Positions 26,741-36,055 of a DNA stretch of 64,000 nt are shown here, piece by piece. The notes below the pieces were generated by a model. It worked only from the letters and a program-made list of their open reading frames with translations. It did not search any database and had not been told where the DNA came from. Position numbers and translations under genes: made by a program. Source of the stretch: an uncultured Synechococcus sp. (GTDB lineage: Bacteria > Cyanobacteriota > Cyanobacteriia > PCC-6307 > Cyanobiaceae); NCBI GenBank assembly GCA_949373155.1, contig CASICK010000003.1, positions 1-64,000 of the forward strand, given 5' to 3'. Numbering within the stretch: the first letter of the stretch is position 1; each line of letters opens with the position of its first letter.

Positions 26741-26845
26741 ATGACCATGGTTCAGGAGGACATCCCCTTCATGCCTAGAGATATGGTCTACGTCGATATC
26801 CTTCAGCTCCCTGGAAACAGGGATGTAACCGGCGTTAATGAGTGA
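26741..26845 (+). CDS. Possible very small protein (34 aa)
   Basis: MTMVQEDIPFMPRDMVYVDI and 14 more residues, ending before a gap to the next gene. Acidic, plausible but short. The opposite strand also has an open frame here. Confidence 0.3.
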   Translation: MTMVQEDIPFMPRDMVYVDILQLPGNRDVTGVNE

Positions 26846-26908
26846 GTTTGGCTGTCGTTTCCATTGGGAGGGCGGCCTGCTTACGTTTCCGAAATTTGGA
26901 GAATCTTC

Positions 26909-27208
26909 ATGAACAAAGCTGCGATGACCGCTTCCCAGACTCAGCCTTCCCTGATGTCCGTTGGAGCGGCCTCTGAATGTCGTTCGCGAAATGATCGCCA
27001 GACGTATTTTTCTATCACGAGAAGTCTGGTTCAGGCTCAGTTCAAGCTTGATGATCGGGAGTTGTCTCGTCGGCTGTGGCAGGAGGTTGCCGACCGTGAT
27101 CTTGAAGTGGGTCGGATTATTAATCTGATGTATGGATGTTGGTTCCACCAAGATGAGGATGAAATGATTGAAGTTGATCATCGCCATCTTTCGTTATTTG
27201 TTGACTAG
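26909..27208 (+). CDS. Hypothetical protein (99 aa)
   Basis: 99 residues. The C-terminal 60 look like a compact helical protein (RQTYFSITRSLVQAQFKLDD, SRRLWQEVADRDLEVGRIIN). ATG 26909 is chosen over 26864. No family recognised; codon use is closer to core genes than its AT-rich surroundings. Confidence 0.65.
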   Translation: MNKAAMTASQTQPSLMSVGAASECRSRNDRQTYFSITRSLVQAQFKLDDRELSRRLWQEVADRDLEVGRIINLMYGCWFHQDEDEMIEVDHRHLSLFVD

Positions 27209-28221
27209 CTTGATGGCTATAGTCTTAATAAGGATTTTTGTCTATTGCTTGATCGTTTCCAGGTTTTAAGATTATATAGTCGATTTGAATAAATTTTCTT
27301 ATTTCAGCATTAGTTTGTCTTTTTGTGGTAATGATTCCCTTGATATTGCTTTAAATCTTCACTTACTGCGTTAGCATGATTACAGTTTTTGTGCCGTGAT
27401 GGTTTTACAGCGTGCTGCTTTATTGATGTCGCTTAAAGGCTTTTTAATTAAGATCGCGATTTATTGGTTTGCAGAGTTAGTTGTTTGTCAGCTAGATGCA
27501 AGCAGGCTTATTTGTAAATTTATTGGCAAGGGATTCTTGCCTTGTGTTGTTAGCTTTGCGATTATGGACTTTATCGTTTTGCCCCAGATGCGCTAGCGCC
27601 TTGAAGCGTAGGCGCCGCCGACTTGAATCCCAAGATAAATTATAAGATTGCAAATGCAGGCTTGCATTGGATAGGTTAGTCAGGAATTATCGTATATTTT
27701 ATAAGTTTTTATGTTTATTATTTTATTAGTGCAAGCTGAATTGCCGGTGTCTATTGATTTAATTGTCTAACAATCTTCCTCCGGGTTATGCACATCTTTG
27801 CTGATGATGAGCCTGGGTGGCAGCATATAGCCGACCTGCGCTATGGGCCTCGCCTACGGATCTGAAGTTACCGACATGGTCGTAATTCACGCCGTTTGTT
27901 GTGGCAGAGACTGAATAGAGGCTTGACGTAACCTTTTGCACACACCAGTGCATGAAGCAGGATGGCGCCTTTTCCAGGGAGTTCATTTTGCTTGCGACCT
28001 TGAATGTGTTGAAAGTAAGATAGGATCGTTTGGTTGAGGCCTCCTCCTTCACGAAAGTCCATTCGGCTTAACTTTTTCTTTAGTATTGCCGTGCGTTGTT
28101 GCTTGTACCATTGCCCGATGCTCGTACATGCCTTTAGATCTCTTCTCTAAGGCTTGCTCGTTCCAATACCGCCTAAAGCCCTTGGCCTCATCATTTTTCG
28201 GCGCTGCCCAGGTTTTCCCCC
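27209..28221. other. AT-rich 1-kb stretch with no firm gene
   Basis: Two weak candidates only. A plus-strand frame at 27396-27596 would give a 66-residue hydrophobic peptide. On the minus strand 27786-28062 two overlapping frames (ILSYFQHIQGRKQNELPGKG and KMNSLEKAPSCFMHWCVQKV) could be a decayed gene. A GCGCCT / AGGCGC hairpin with an 8-base loop lies near 27596-27615. I assign nothing. Confidence 0.45.
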
Positions 28222-28437
28222 ATGGCTCTTGATCAACTCAAGGCGTTTCTCATCAAGATGCAGGATGACGAGGGGCTCAAATCAACAGTTCTAGCGGCGT
28301 CAACAGCGGATGATGTAGCCAAAATTGCTGCCAAGCTTGGTTATGAGTTTTCTGGAGATGAGTTGCTTCGCCAATCGGGAAAAAAAGTGGGACGAGTGAC
28401 CGTTTCTAAGCAAGAAACGCCAGGTGAATACAATTAG
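28222..28437 (+). CDS. Nif11-like short protein
   Basis: 71 residues. MALDQLKAFLIKMQDDEGLK, then ADDVAKIAAKLGYEFSGDEL, matches the Nif11 domain used as leader of many cyanobacterial RiPP precursors. There is no GG cleavage motif and no Cys-rich core; the C-terminus is short and basic (GKKVGRVTVSKQETPGEYN). No modification enzyme is near. It may be a lone Nif11 protein or an orphan leader. Confidence 0.75.
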   Translation: MALDQLKAFLIKMQDDEGLKSTVLAASTADDVAKIAAKLGYEFSGDELLRQSGKKVGRVTVSKQETPGEYN

Positions 28438-28468
28438 TTCATAGTGATACATTAATTCGCTTGTTTAT

Positions 28469-28720
28469 TTATTCGATTGGTTCCCTGTCGATACTAATTT
28501 CAAATTCAATTCCGAATCGATGCGCGGTAGCTCTAAATCGTTTTGCCAGTTCAATAAACAGTTTTTTAACTAACTCGTCGTCAAATTCGTAAATTTCTAA
28601 ATTCGCTGTTTTTGCCACTGCTTGCAAATCTTCAATCAGTTTTTCTACTCTTGTTGAAAAGACTTTGCCAAACCGAGCTCGTTTTTCTGTGGGCGAATTA
28701 AAATCAGGCACATTTGTCAT
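28469..28720 (-). CDS. Hypothetical protein (83 aa)
   Basis: 83 residues, mostly helical with charged stretches (VEKLIEDLQAVAKTANLEIY, VKKLFIELAKRFRATAHRFG). ATG 28720 chosen over 28786. No family recognised. Confidence 0.6.
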   Translation of the reverse strand: MTNVPDFNSPTEKRARFGKVFSTRVEKLIEDLQAVAKTANLEIYEFDDELVKKLFIELAKRFRATAHRFGIEFEISIDREPIE

Positions 28721-28927
28721 GGAGTGTTCTCGATCAGCATGATGCTCTACAGCTAGTTTTGCACGTTTCCGGTGAACCGTGTTCATCGAGAATGTCTATG
28801 CCACTTTAAGATCTCTCTTTCTATCTTCCATGCGTATAATATTGATTGATTATTGTCTAACTTTTGCTAATAGATTGGATTGTCTCTTGCCTTTCTGTAC
28901 ATGTGAATGATTCCAAATGATCTAGTT

Positions 28928-28969
28928 ATTCCAGTCTGATTGGAAGCAGATGCTCTAATCGACTGGAAT
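28928..28969. repeat. Perfect 9-bp inverted repeat
   Basis: ATTCCAGTC and GACTGGAAT separated by 24 bases, 44 bases downstream of the gap stop on the minus strand. No T-run follows, so it is not a standard terminator. Confidence 0.6.
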
Positions 28970-29012
28970 GATTCTCCTTTGGCCCGTTTAAAGCTATTTC
29001 GCGTATGTTGAG

Positions 29013-30026
<1,014 letters not shown>

Positions 30027-30133
30027 TTATAGGTGCTGTGCATCCCTTTGCATCTCCTCATTTGAGGATGCTCACATGTGATTGAGTACTATCACTCAGT
30101 ATTGCCATTTTCGATGAAGGCCTGTTGCTGCTT

Positions 30134-30791
30134 TCAGCGATTACAGGGTTGGTTTGATGTCACGACAACTTCATCACCAAGATTGATGCTCTTTATAAGT
30201 TTGTTGATCTCTTTGTTCTTCATGTTGATGCAGCCACCTGTGATGCGTTTCCCGATGCGAGTTTCATCATTTGTTCCATGAATAGCAAAGCTATACCAAC
30301 GGTAAGTTCCATCATATTCGTTAAAATTAAAGGGCTGAGGTGTTGAAGGTACTGGGGTTAGGCTGATATATCCTGATCCATACTCACCTGTTTCTCCATC
30401 ACCTTTGAAGTCTATGGAGTTCATGTTATTAAATAAATTTTCTGACAGATAGCTTTTGGTTTTTCCTGATTGTTGGATCAGTGATTCATCCATTTCGAAT
30501 CTGTCTTCACTCATAGATCGCATTAACTTTGAAGGTGCCGAGTGGTGTAACACCCTCCACAAATGTGCTGCCTATGCATCCAACTCCATTCTTCCCATAC
30601 CCCACTTCAAACACCATCTCTTTGCCTTCGTTTTGAGCTGTCCCTTTGCTCTCTTGTGGTGACAGTTGATTGAGTTCGATCTTGATGGGCCCCTCTCCTT
30701 GTGATGAGACCTTTGTTGTGTTCGGTTGCTGCATGCATCCTGAAAGCATGAGAGCTGATGATGTGACCATCAGCATCTGTGCTACACGCAT
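30134..30791 (-). pseudogene. Split L,D-transpeptidase (YkuD) lipoprotein gene
   Basis: Two frames make one protein. The first, from ATG 30791, has a lipoprotein signal (MLMVTSSALMLSGC, lipobox LSGC) and the start of the YkuD fold (VGYGKNGVGCIGSTFVEGVT), ending at a TGA at 30507. The second has its own ATG at 30514, overlapping that stop (ATGAGTGA), and carries the catalytic part SFAIHGTNDETRIGKRITGG followed by Cys, with the HGT and GC residues intact. Removing one T fuses them smoothly. Family members cross-link peptidoglycan in the periplasm. Either an inactive gene, a sequencing error, or two coupled halves. Confidence 0.75.
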
Positions 30792-30969
30792 GATCGTTTT
30801 GGTGGATTCTCCTCATCATGGCTGTTGGTTTGATTCAACTGCCTGCAAAGATGTAGGTGTTCTGAATGTTTTGGATTTGAAGCTTCTGATCGCGGCTGCT
30901 TTTCTTCTGGGTCTGTTGGCCCTCACTCAGTTTCTTGTTCGCCGTGGAATGTCGAGTGGTGATGAGTAG
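30790..30969 (+). CDS. Small single-span membrane protein
   Basis: Up to 59 residues. The C-terminal half is a clean membrane helix (LKLLIAAAFLLGLLALTQFL) with a basic-acidic end RRGMSSGDE. The true start may be later, for example at a TTG just before the helix. Divergent from the L,D-transpeptidase gene. Confidence 0.45.
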   Translation: MIVLVDSPHHGCWFDSTACKDVGVLNVLDLKLLIAAAFLLGLLALTQFLVRRGMSSGDE

Positions 30970-31064
30970 CTCAACAGTTTGAACATCGTCCATTTGAAGC
31001 CTTTTTACGAAATGGTTCCAGGTGATGCAATTGGCCTGATGATGAGCCAAATTCACTTGTACCC

Positions 31065-31322
31065 ATGGCTTTTCACCTTTTGGCGGTCGCATCTCCTGAA
31101 ACCTTCAGTTGGTCTCCAAAGGTGGGTCTCTTGATGGTGTTGTGCAATATTTTTGCGATCTTTCTGGGTTCAAAAATTTTCCAGGCAGGGCAAGGCACCC
31201 AGCTTCCTAATCCTAAATACTTTGGTGGCTTGGGCTTAGAGGCTTTACTGGCTACAACCAGTCTTGGTCATGTGATTGGCTTTGGTGTCATCCTCGGTGT
31301 TGGAGCTGCAGGCTTGCTTTAG
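31065..31322 (+). CDS. psaK: Photosystem I subunit PsaK
   Basis: 85 residues, two membrane helices. SWSPKVGLLMVLCNIFAIFL, FGGLGLEALLATTSLGHVIG and VILGVGAAG match PsaK (subunit X), which sits at the edge of the photosystem I core and helps link antenna or phycobilisome energy and trimer contacts. Length is normal. It stands among accessory genes, so it could be a second copy used under certain light conditions; other psaK genes would lie outside the window. Confidence 0.88.
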   Translation: MAFHLLAVASPETFSWSPKVGLLMVLCNIFAIFLGSKIFQAGQGTQLPNPKYFGGLGLEALLATTSLGHVIGFGVILGVGAAGLL

Positions 31323-31476
31323 TGTTCTAAGCTCTTTGGTCTTGGTTGGACATAGAACTCGTCCAGAAGTACTCCTCAGTAGTTGTTTATTCACAGCTAT
31401 TGACTCTTCTGGTCTTGTTCTTTGTTTGTTATAGTGATTTGTTTATAGATAGCAATTACTCCTTGATTCTTCATTG

Positions 31477-32119
31477 CTAAGAGTCTTTTCTTTGATATTT
31501 TTTCACAGCCCCAGCAATTATTGCTAGTGCAAAAACTCCTAGCAGTGCGAACCCCAAGCATTAATTTGCCACCGCTAAAGACGCCAGCTCCTAATGCCAC
31601 GATGGGTGGATCACTTAGTGCCACGCTGATGATGAGTGCTGGAGTAAATGTTTTCCACTTTGTTCCTCCAAGGCCAGCTGCATAGCTCACAAAATCAAAC
31701 AGACCCGTCATCAATAATCCTGTTAGGAGAAAGGGATTTCCTTCTATTTGGGATTGATTAAAGCTTTCAATGCGTTTGCTTGCTTTCTCTCCTACGAGTA
31801 CCTGTACTGGTTTTTGTCCGTAGCGTTTCGCTACAAGAAATGCGATCTGGCAAAAAACGATATCGGTGATAAAGATCGTGATCAGGCCTGTCTCGAAACC
31901 CAGGAGTGCTCCGGCAAGCAGTGAATACGCAGTGCTTGGCAAGGCTGGAAGGAGAATGCTGATGCCCCTCAGCACCACAATCCCAAGGGGTGCCCATACA
32001 CCCATGCCCTCAACCTGTGCTCGCAGGGGCTCGAGGGCATGGGTGTGGGCGAGATGGAGAACAACAATGGCCAGAGCAACAACAACGCTGACCCCAATGA
32101 TTTTGCGTAGTCGCTGCAC
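31477..32119 (-). pseudogene. TVP38/TMEM64 (DedA-like) membrane protein, frameshifted near the 3' end
   Basis: From ATG 32119 the protein reads as a SNARE-associated / TVP38 family membrane protein (LRGISILLPALPSTAYSLLA, GLITIFITDIVFCQIAFLVA, FDFVSYAAGLGGTKW). At the CCCC run near 31553 the frame departs: the annotated frame ends in an unlikely Cys/Lys tail at 31397, whereas removing one G gives the last helix FALLGVFALAIIAGAVKKYQ and a stop at 31477. Function of the family is membrane homeostasis or lipid scrambling. Only the last helix is affected. Confidence 0.75.
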
Positions 32120-32152
32120 GTAGCCCTGATTGAGTTTGATCGTTTTTTACTT

Positions 32153-32494
32153 TTGCACCATTTAATCGCTAGTGCCAATTTCTACTTCGATGTGGAATGT
32201 GTTGTTACAGCTTCTTCCGTGATACTTATTCCTTTTGGTTGTGATCTTTTAGTGATATTTAACTTCACTCGTCAATCTTTTCTGTATGCCTTTGTCTGGA
32301 TTCTTTTGGTTTGGATCGTCGTGGTACTGGTGCAATGCTCTCGCTCAAGTGCACTTCACAAGAGCTTTTGGCTGGTTCCTCGCGCTGATCCACAGCTTTT
32401 CTTTGGAATTGCCTTGATTTTGATTGCTTTGTCAGCGTTAACTTTCCGGCAAATGCGTCGGTCCCTATGGATTCGACTGATCTCGAAGTGGTGA
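32153..32494 (+). CDS. Possible small membrane protein
   Basis: Up to 113 residues with two or three hydrophobic stretches (FVWILLVWIVVVLVQC, FFGIALILIALSAL) and a basic C-terminus. It overlaps the next small gene by 28 bases in another frame. The T-rich sequence could mimic membrane helices, so confidence is low. Confidence 0.35.
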   Translation: MHHLIASANFYFDVECVVTASSVILIPFGCDLLVIFNFTRQSFLYAFVWILLVWIVVVLVQCSRSSALHKSFWLVPRADPQLFFGIALILIALSALTFRQMRRSLWIRLISKW

Positions 32495-32646
32495 ATGTTC
32501 TGGTTTTCCAGCAGCTTCTGGAATCTGTCGAGAGCGAATCCTGGGCCGAGGCCGCCATGGCCCTTTACAAGCTTTACGACATTGAGGCAGGTCAGGACTT
32601 TCTCGATCAAGACGACGTCGACGACCAACAGCTTCTGGCCGCCTGA
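32467..32646 (+). CDS. Small acidic protein (59 aa)
   Basis: 59 residues: MDSTDLEVVNVLVFQQLLES, an Ala/Glu helix, then DIEAGQDFLDQDDVDDQQLL. Strongly acidic. GC-richer than its surroundings and protein-like. Function unknown. Confidence 0.6.
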   Translation: MDSTDLEVVNVLVFQQLLESVESESWAEAAMALYKLYDIEAGQDFLDQDDVDDQQLLAA

Positions 32647-32806
32647 TCGTTCTGTTGTGCTGTCGTATCGATCCCACTCAGTACTGCGGCAATCAACCGG
32701 CATGGTTGTGCGGCGAGGCAAGTTTGAATTCACGTTGCTAGAGAGTGTTCAAACTCCCTCACACTGATGTGCCTTCTGGCTGCTCTGGGCCTTATTCGCT
32801 CCCAGG

Positions 32807-33055
32807 TTGATCCTGATTCTGCTCTGGTTTGTGAATGCGCCCTTTGTGCTCGGACCCTTCAGTGACTTACCTCTACCGGATTTTGTTGCACCCTTGATTG
32901 GTTTGGTGATGTTGCCCACCACCACCTTGGGGTACTGCTGGGCTAGTGCTTCCTATGGCGGAATTAGTTCGTTCAGTGGGCTTTTAATCGTTGGTATTGG
33001 TTTATTAATTGATCTTGGTTTGATCGGTGGCGGGCGAGGAATTGCCCGTCGTTAA
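32807..33055 (+). CDS. Small membrane protein (82 aa)
   Basis: 82 residues with about three hydrophobic stretches (ILILLWFVNAPFVLGPF, FVAPLIGLVMLPTTTLGYC, GLLIVGIGLLIDLGLIGG) and a basic end. The start is a TTG with AGG just upstream. No family recognised. Confidence 0.55.
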   Translation: MILILLWFVNAPFVLGPFSDLPLPDFVAPLIGLVMLPTTTLGYCWASASYGGISSFSGLLIVGIGLLIDLGLIGGGRGIARR

Positions 33056-33073
33056 TAATGCGGAATAAGCTTA

Positions 33074-33253
33074 TTAGAGTGATCCCAGTCCTTCAATGCA
33101 GATTGTGCTGGCTTTTGGTTGCCAATCCTTAATCAATGTTGCATTGGCTTCGCACTGATTTCTCGATGTTTGTGGAACTTTCTCCAGTGCCGCAGTGGTG
33201 CGATGGGCGCCATAGGTGGCCCAGGTGATGATCAGCCAGGTGATCGGTTCCAT
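33074..33253 (-). CDS. Small protein (59 aa), unknown
   Basis: 59 residues beginning MEPITWLIITWATYGAHRTT, a hydrophobic Trp-rich N-terminus that may be a membrane anchor or signal, then a polar part with two Cys (QCEANATLIKDWQPKASTIC). It may be exported. No family recognised. Confidence 0.5.
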   Translation of the reverse strand: MEPITWLIITWATYGAHRTTAALEKVPQTSRNQCEANATLIKDWQPKASTICIEGLGSL

Positions 33254-33328
33254 GGTGAGTCAAGTGAATTCTTTTTCCAGCTTGTCGTCTAGTGCTGCTC
33301 AGTTGTGGATTTCGTCTTGGTTTTTGGC

Positions 33329-33496
33329 TTACACAAGGATGTCGTCCTCGATCAGCCAGCCTTTGAGGATCAGTTCTGCTTTTTTGGGCTCGACGTTTGA
33401 GGCTGGTACATCAACCATCAAAAACTCACCATTGCGGTTGCAATAAAGCCGTCTGAGTCCAATCACGTGAGCGGCTCCTGCTTGTGATGAACCCAT
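33329..33496 (-). CDS. Small protein (55 aa), unknown
   Basis: 55 residues: MGSSQAGAAHVIGLRRLYCN, then GEFLMVDVPASNVEPKKAEL and ILKGWLIEDDILV. A compact mixed fold, likely real. Same strand as the previous small gene. Function unknown. Confidence 0.6.
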   Translation of the reverse strand: MGSSQAGAAHVIGLRRLYCNRNGEFLMVDVPASNVEPKKAELILKGWLIEDDILV

Positions 33497-33559
33497 GTTG
33501 TTGAAGGTTGTCTGAATCTTTAGTAGCGGCTGAGACGAAGTACGGATCGTTCGATTGAA

Positions 33560-34228
33560 TCAGCTGTCGCTGATGTCATGCAATCTGTCGATCAACAAGT
33601 CAACATCGGTTGCGTTCCCACCATCCTCAGCCCAGGCTTCGGGATGAATCCTGTCTTGAATTTGTTGATTCAGTCGGGTTGCATTGCGCAGATTGAGCAG
33701 GGTTTGGTTGCTGGCTGTCTGCGTTGTTGTGGTTTCACGCGATGAGGTTGTCTGTTGGAGGTTGCTCTGTTGGTCTCCGATTAAGTGACAAGCGATGCGC
33801 CTTGTGCTTCCGAGCTGCCGATGCTCCCAGAGATACACCGCTTGCCAGGTGCCCAGCAGCAAGCGACCGTTTTGAACGCTGAGCGTCATCGTCTGACTGG
33901 TGAGTGCCGTTCGGATGTGCGCAGGCATGTCGTCATCTCCTTCATCGTCATGGAGATAACGGCGACGTTGGCCTTGGGCATCCGCTGGCCCTCTCCCGTC
34001 CTGTGGCACAACGGCCTCCATCCAGGCGGCTAAATCACTGAGGACGCGTGGATCTGCGTTTTCGTTGATCGTGATGCTGCAGCTGGTGTGCAGACAGGTG
34101 AGGTGCAACACCCCTTGCGCGATGTCCTTGCTTCCAAGCCAGGTTTCGATCTGTTCATTCAGCCTCGTAAACCCTTTCCCCTTCGTTTGGATCTGGAGTT
34201 GCGTCAAGGACTGTGCAAGGGCCATCAC
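33560..34228 (-). CDS. YjbQ / UPF0047-family protein with C-terminal extension
   Basis: 222 residues. The first 150 match the YjbQ family (HTSCSITINENADPRVLSDL, HDDEGDDDMPAHIRTALTS, GTWQAVYLWEHR), some members of which have thiamine-phosphate synthase activity. The conserved His/Glu/Asp residues are present. Family members are usually about 140 residues; here a Gln/Thr-rich linker and a helical end (NQQIQDRIHPEAWAEDG) are added. Function of the extension is unknown. Confidence 0.85.
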   Translation of the reverse strand: MMALAQSLTQLQIQTKGKGFTRLNEQIETWLGSKDIAQGVLHLTCLHTSCSITINENADPRVLSDLAAWMEAVVPQDGRGPADAQGQRRRYLHDDEGDDDMPAHIRTALTSQTMTLSVQNGRLLLGTWQAVYLWEHRQLGSTRRIACHLIGDQQSNLQQTTSSRETTTTQTASNQTLLNLRNATRLNQQIQDRIHPEAWAEDGGNATDVDLLIDRLHDISDS

Positions 34229-34279
34229 GGCGCGATCCAGAGATATCCACGGTTTAGCCGTGTTGAATCATTCTGAGCT

Positions 34280-35005
34280 TCAAGCGTGCGTTTCTAGTCG
34301 TACAGGCTCTCCTGGTACTGGAGTGACAACGCGATGATCATGCTGTTCTTTGATCTCCGCCCCACTGAGGAGGGCACTGATCAATCCGCTGAAGGTCACG
34401 TCTCCGCCCGTTGTACTGGCGAGCACCGTTTGGGGAGTGAAGCGTTCGATCAAGTCTGGAAGCACGCTTGCGCCAGTGATGAAGTTGCCGGCCAGTGGTA
34501 GTCCGAGGTCGATCACCGGCGTAATCACGGTGTCGACAGGTCGGGCGGCGAGCGTGGGATCAAGAACGCCATGGGGCTCGAGATAGAGAGACCCACCGGC
34601 CCAATCAAGCAGGTATCCGTTTTCCACATTGGGAACCGCTGCTCCAGCTGTGGCCTGGATGCTGATGCCCTTCACGGTGCAGCTTTCACCAGGCTTGAGG
34701 GTTTCAATCTGTTCAAAACCCAAACGTTTCACCACCTTTGCTGCAGCTCCTGAACCCACCACGGGGAGGTTGCGTGGCAGCAGTTTCAGGCTGGGTTGAT
34801 GGGCATGGTCCGCTAACCCTTGGGTCAGTAGGAGAAGGTCAAGATTCTCCGGAACCGGCCAGGGGTGAGGCAGTTCGCCGCGCAACATCCAAGCGCCAGG
34901 CGGAAACACCAAGGGGCCACTGAGCCAGGGGTCGACCAGCACCCGACAATCAGCGATTTCTAAAAGCCAGCCATTGGCCCCGAAATAGGTTGCTTGAGAC
35001 CTCAT
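34280..35005 (-). CDS. MBL-fold metallo-hydrolase-like protein
   Basis: 241 residues resembling the UlaG-like metallo-beta-lactamase superfamily (TYFGANGWLLEIADCRVLVD, LLLLTQGLADHAHQPSLKLL). In the usual THxHxDH motif the first His positions read Q and L while DHAHQ is kept, so metal binding may be altered or lost. The C-terminal LDWAGGSLYLEPHGVLDP is typical of the plant and cyanobacterial branch. Its start overlaps the small upstream gene by ATGA. Confidence 0.75.
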   Translation of the reverse strand: MRSQATYFGANGWLLEIADCRVLVDPWLSGPLVFPPGAWMLRGELPHPWPVPENLDLLLLTQGLADHAHQPSLKLLPRNLPVVGSGAAAKVVKRLGFEQIETLKPGESCTVKGISIQATAGAAVPNVENGYLLDWAGGSLYLEPHGVLDPTLAARPVDTVITPVIDLGLPLAGNFITGASVLPDLIERFTPQTVLASTTGGDVTFSGLISALLSGAEIKEQHDHRVVTPVPGEPVRLETHA

Positions 35006-35130
35006 GACTGCTCTTTGGGTGGGGTCTGAAGCGATTCATCGAGGCCAAGATCGATCTCGCCGATCCAAGCCACCATGGCCAAAAGGGCAAGAACGGAGCC
35101 GATCAGTGGAACCAAGCGGCGCGCCTTCAT
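35002..35130 (-). CDS. Small single-span membrane protein (42 aa)
   Basis: MKARRLVPLIGSVLALLAMV, one membrane helix, then an acidic tail. The stop overlaps the start of the metallo-hydrolase (ATGA at 35002-35005), which supports co-translation. Function unknown. Confidence 0.65.
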   Translation of the reverse strand: MKARRLVPLIGSVLALLAMVAWIGEIDLGLDESLQTPPKEQS

Positions 35131-35182
35131 GAATGCTTCGTGAGTGGCTGAACCGTAGAAGGGCGTTGGCCTGTCCCGCGAG

Positions 35183-36055
35183 TCAGGAGAGAACGGCCAA
35201 GGCAATGCCGCTCACCGCCAGCAGTGATGCACACACTCCAGCTGCGCGTGGATGGTCGCCTTCCGGTGCTGCTACCAACAACGCCATCACGGGGGCTGTG
35301 CTCAAAACCGTGATGCCGATGCCAAGTGGTAATTGCTTCAACACCACTTGCTGCAACACAATCCCCACGTTGGTGCCGAGCAGAGTGGCGATCAGCACTC
35401 TTGGCCAGCGCCTTTGGTTTGGACGAGGCTTGGGGAACATGGTGCGAACCCGAAGCCATGGCAGCAGCAGCAGCAGACCTCCCAACAGGCGGGTGGCTGC
35501 GCTTTGCCATGGCGTTAAATCCGTGCTGATTAAAACGCTGCGGGATACGGCTGCTCCGCTGACGCCACACAACACGGCGAGAAGGGCAAACACAATCCCT
35601 TGCCATTGCACGTTGCGATCTCGATCCCGCTCGCGCGTACCGTCCGGGGGACTCTGACGCGCCACCAACACAACCGAGACGGACACCATCGCGGCGCCTA
35701 GCCAAGCTTGTCCTTGAATCCTTTCGCCCATCACGACGAGGCCGCTGAGGGCTGCGATCAAGGGGGCAAGCGACTCAAGCGTGAGGGTGCGTCTTGTGCC
35801 AAGACGACGCAGGGCTGCCAGATAAAAGCTGTCTCCTAAGGAGATCCCGAGCCCACCGCTGATCAATAGCCACAGCAGTGCTTGGCTCTCAAGTTTCCAC
35901 GGCAGAAACAAGAGAACCGGAAGCAATAGGGCGCAGGCGATCGCGTTCTTGAGCCCGTTCAGTTCGAGCGCCGTGAGTGAGGTGGAGAGACCACGCCAGA
36001 AGCTGCTGGCCAAGGTCCAAGCCAGCGCTGCGACCAACCCCGCGATGACGCCCAT
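35183..36055 (-). CDS. EamA-family (DMT) transporter
   Basis: 290 residues with ten hydrophobic helices in two EamA repeats (VAALAWTLASSFWRGLS and GIVFALLAVLCGVSGAAVS begin the halves). Such transporters export amino acids or other metabolites; substrate unknown. It is directly followed upstream by the ferredoxin-like gene with no gap. Confidence 0.85.
   Translation of the reverse strand: MGVIAGLVAALAWTLASSFWRGLSTSLTALELNGLKNAIACALLLPVLLFLPWKLESQALLWLLISGGLGISLGDSFYLAALRRLGTRRTLTLESLAPLIAALSGLVVMGERIQGQAWLGAAMVSVSVVLVARQSPPDGTRERDRDRNVQWQGIVFALLAVLCGVSGAAVSRSVLISTDLTPWQSAATRLLGGLLLLLPWLRVRTMFPKPRPNQRRWPRVLIATLLGTNVGIVLQQVVLKQLPLGIGITVLSTAPVMALLVAAPEGDHPRAAGVCASLLAVSGIALAVLS

Noticed and set aside
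26711..27187. Minus-strand frame with VDHISRHEGD, resembling an HNH motif
   Set aside because: The rest of the frame is antisense to a better plus-strand gene (26909-27208) and shows no nuclease pattern.
27396..27596. 66-residue hydrophobic plus-strand frame
   Set aside because: T-rich DNA easily gives hydrophobic frames; no ribosome site or family.
27786..28062. Overlapping minus-strand frames that might be one decayed gene
   Set aside because: Neither frame nor a fused version matches a family I know; kept only as a note in the gap entry.
16511..28221. Copy of the tRNA-Ala 3' end as an attachment site
   Set aside because: I looked for TTCGAATCCGC and close variants downstream; the best match (about 27620, ACTTGAATCCCAAG) is too short and imperfect.
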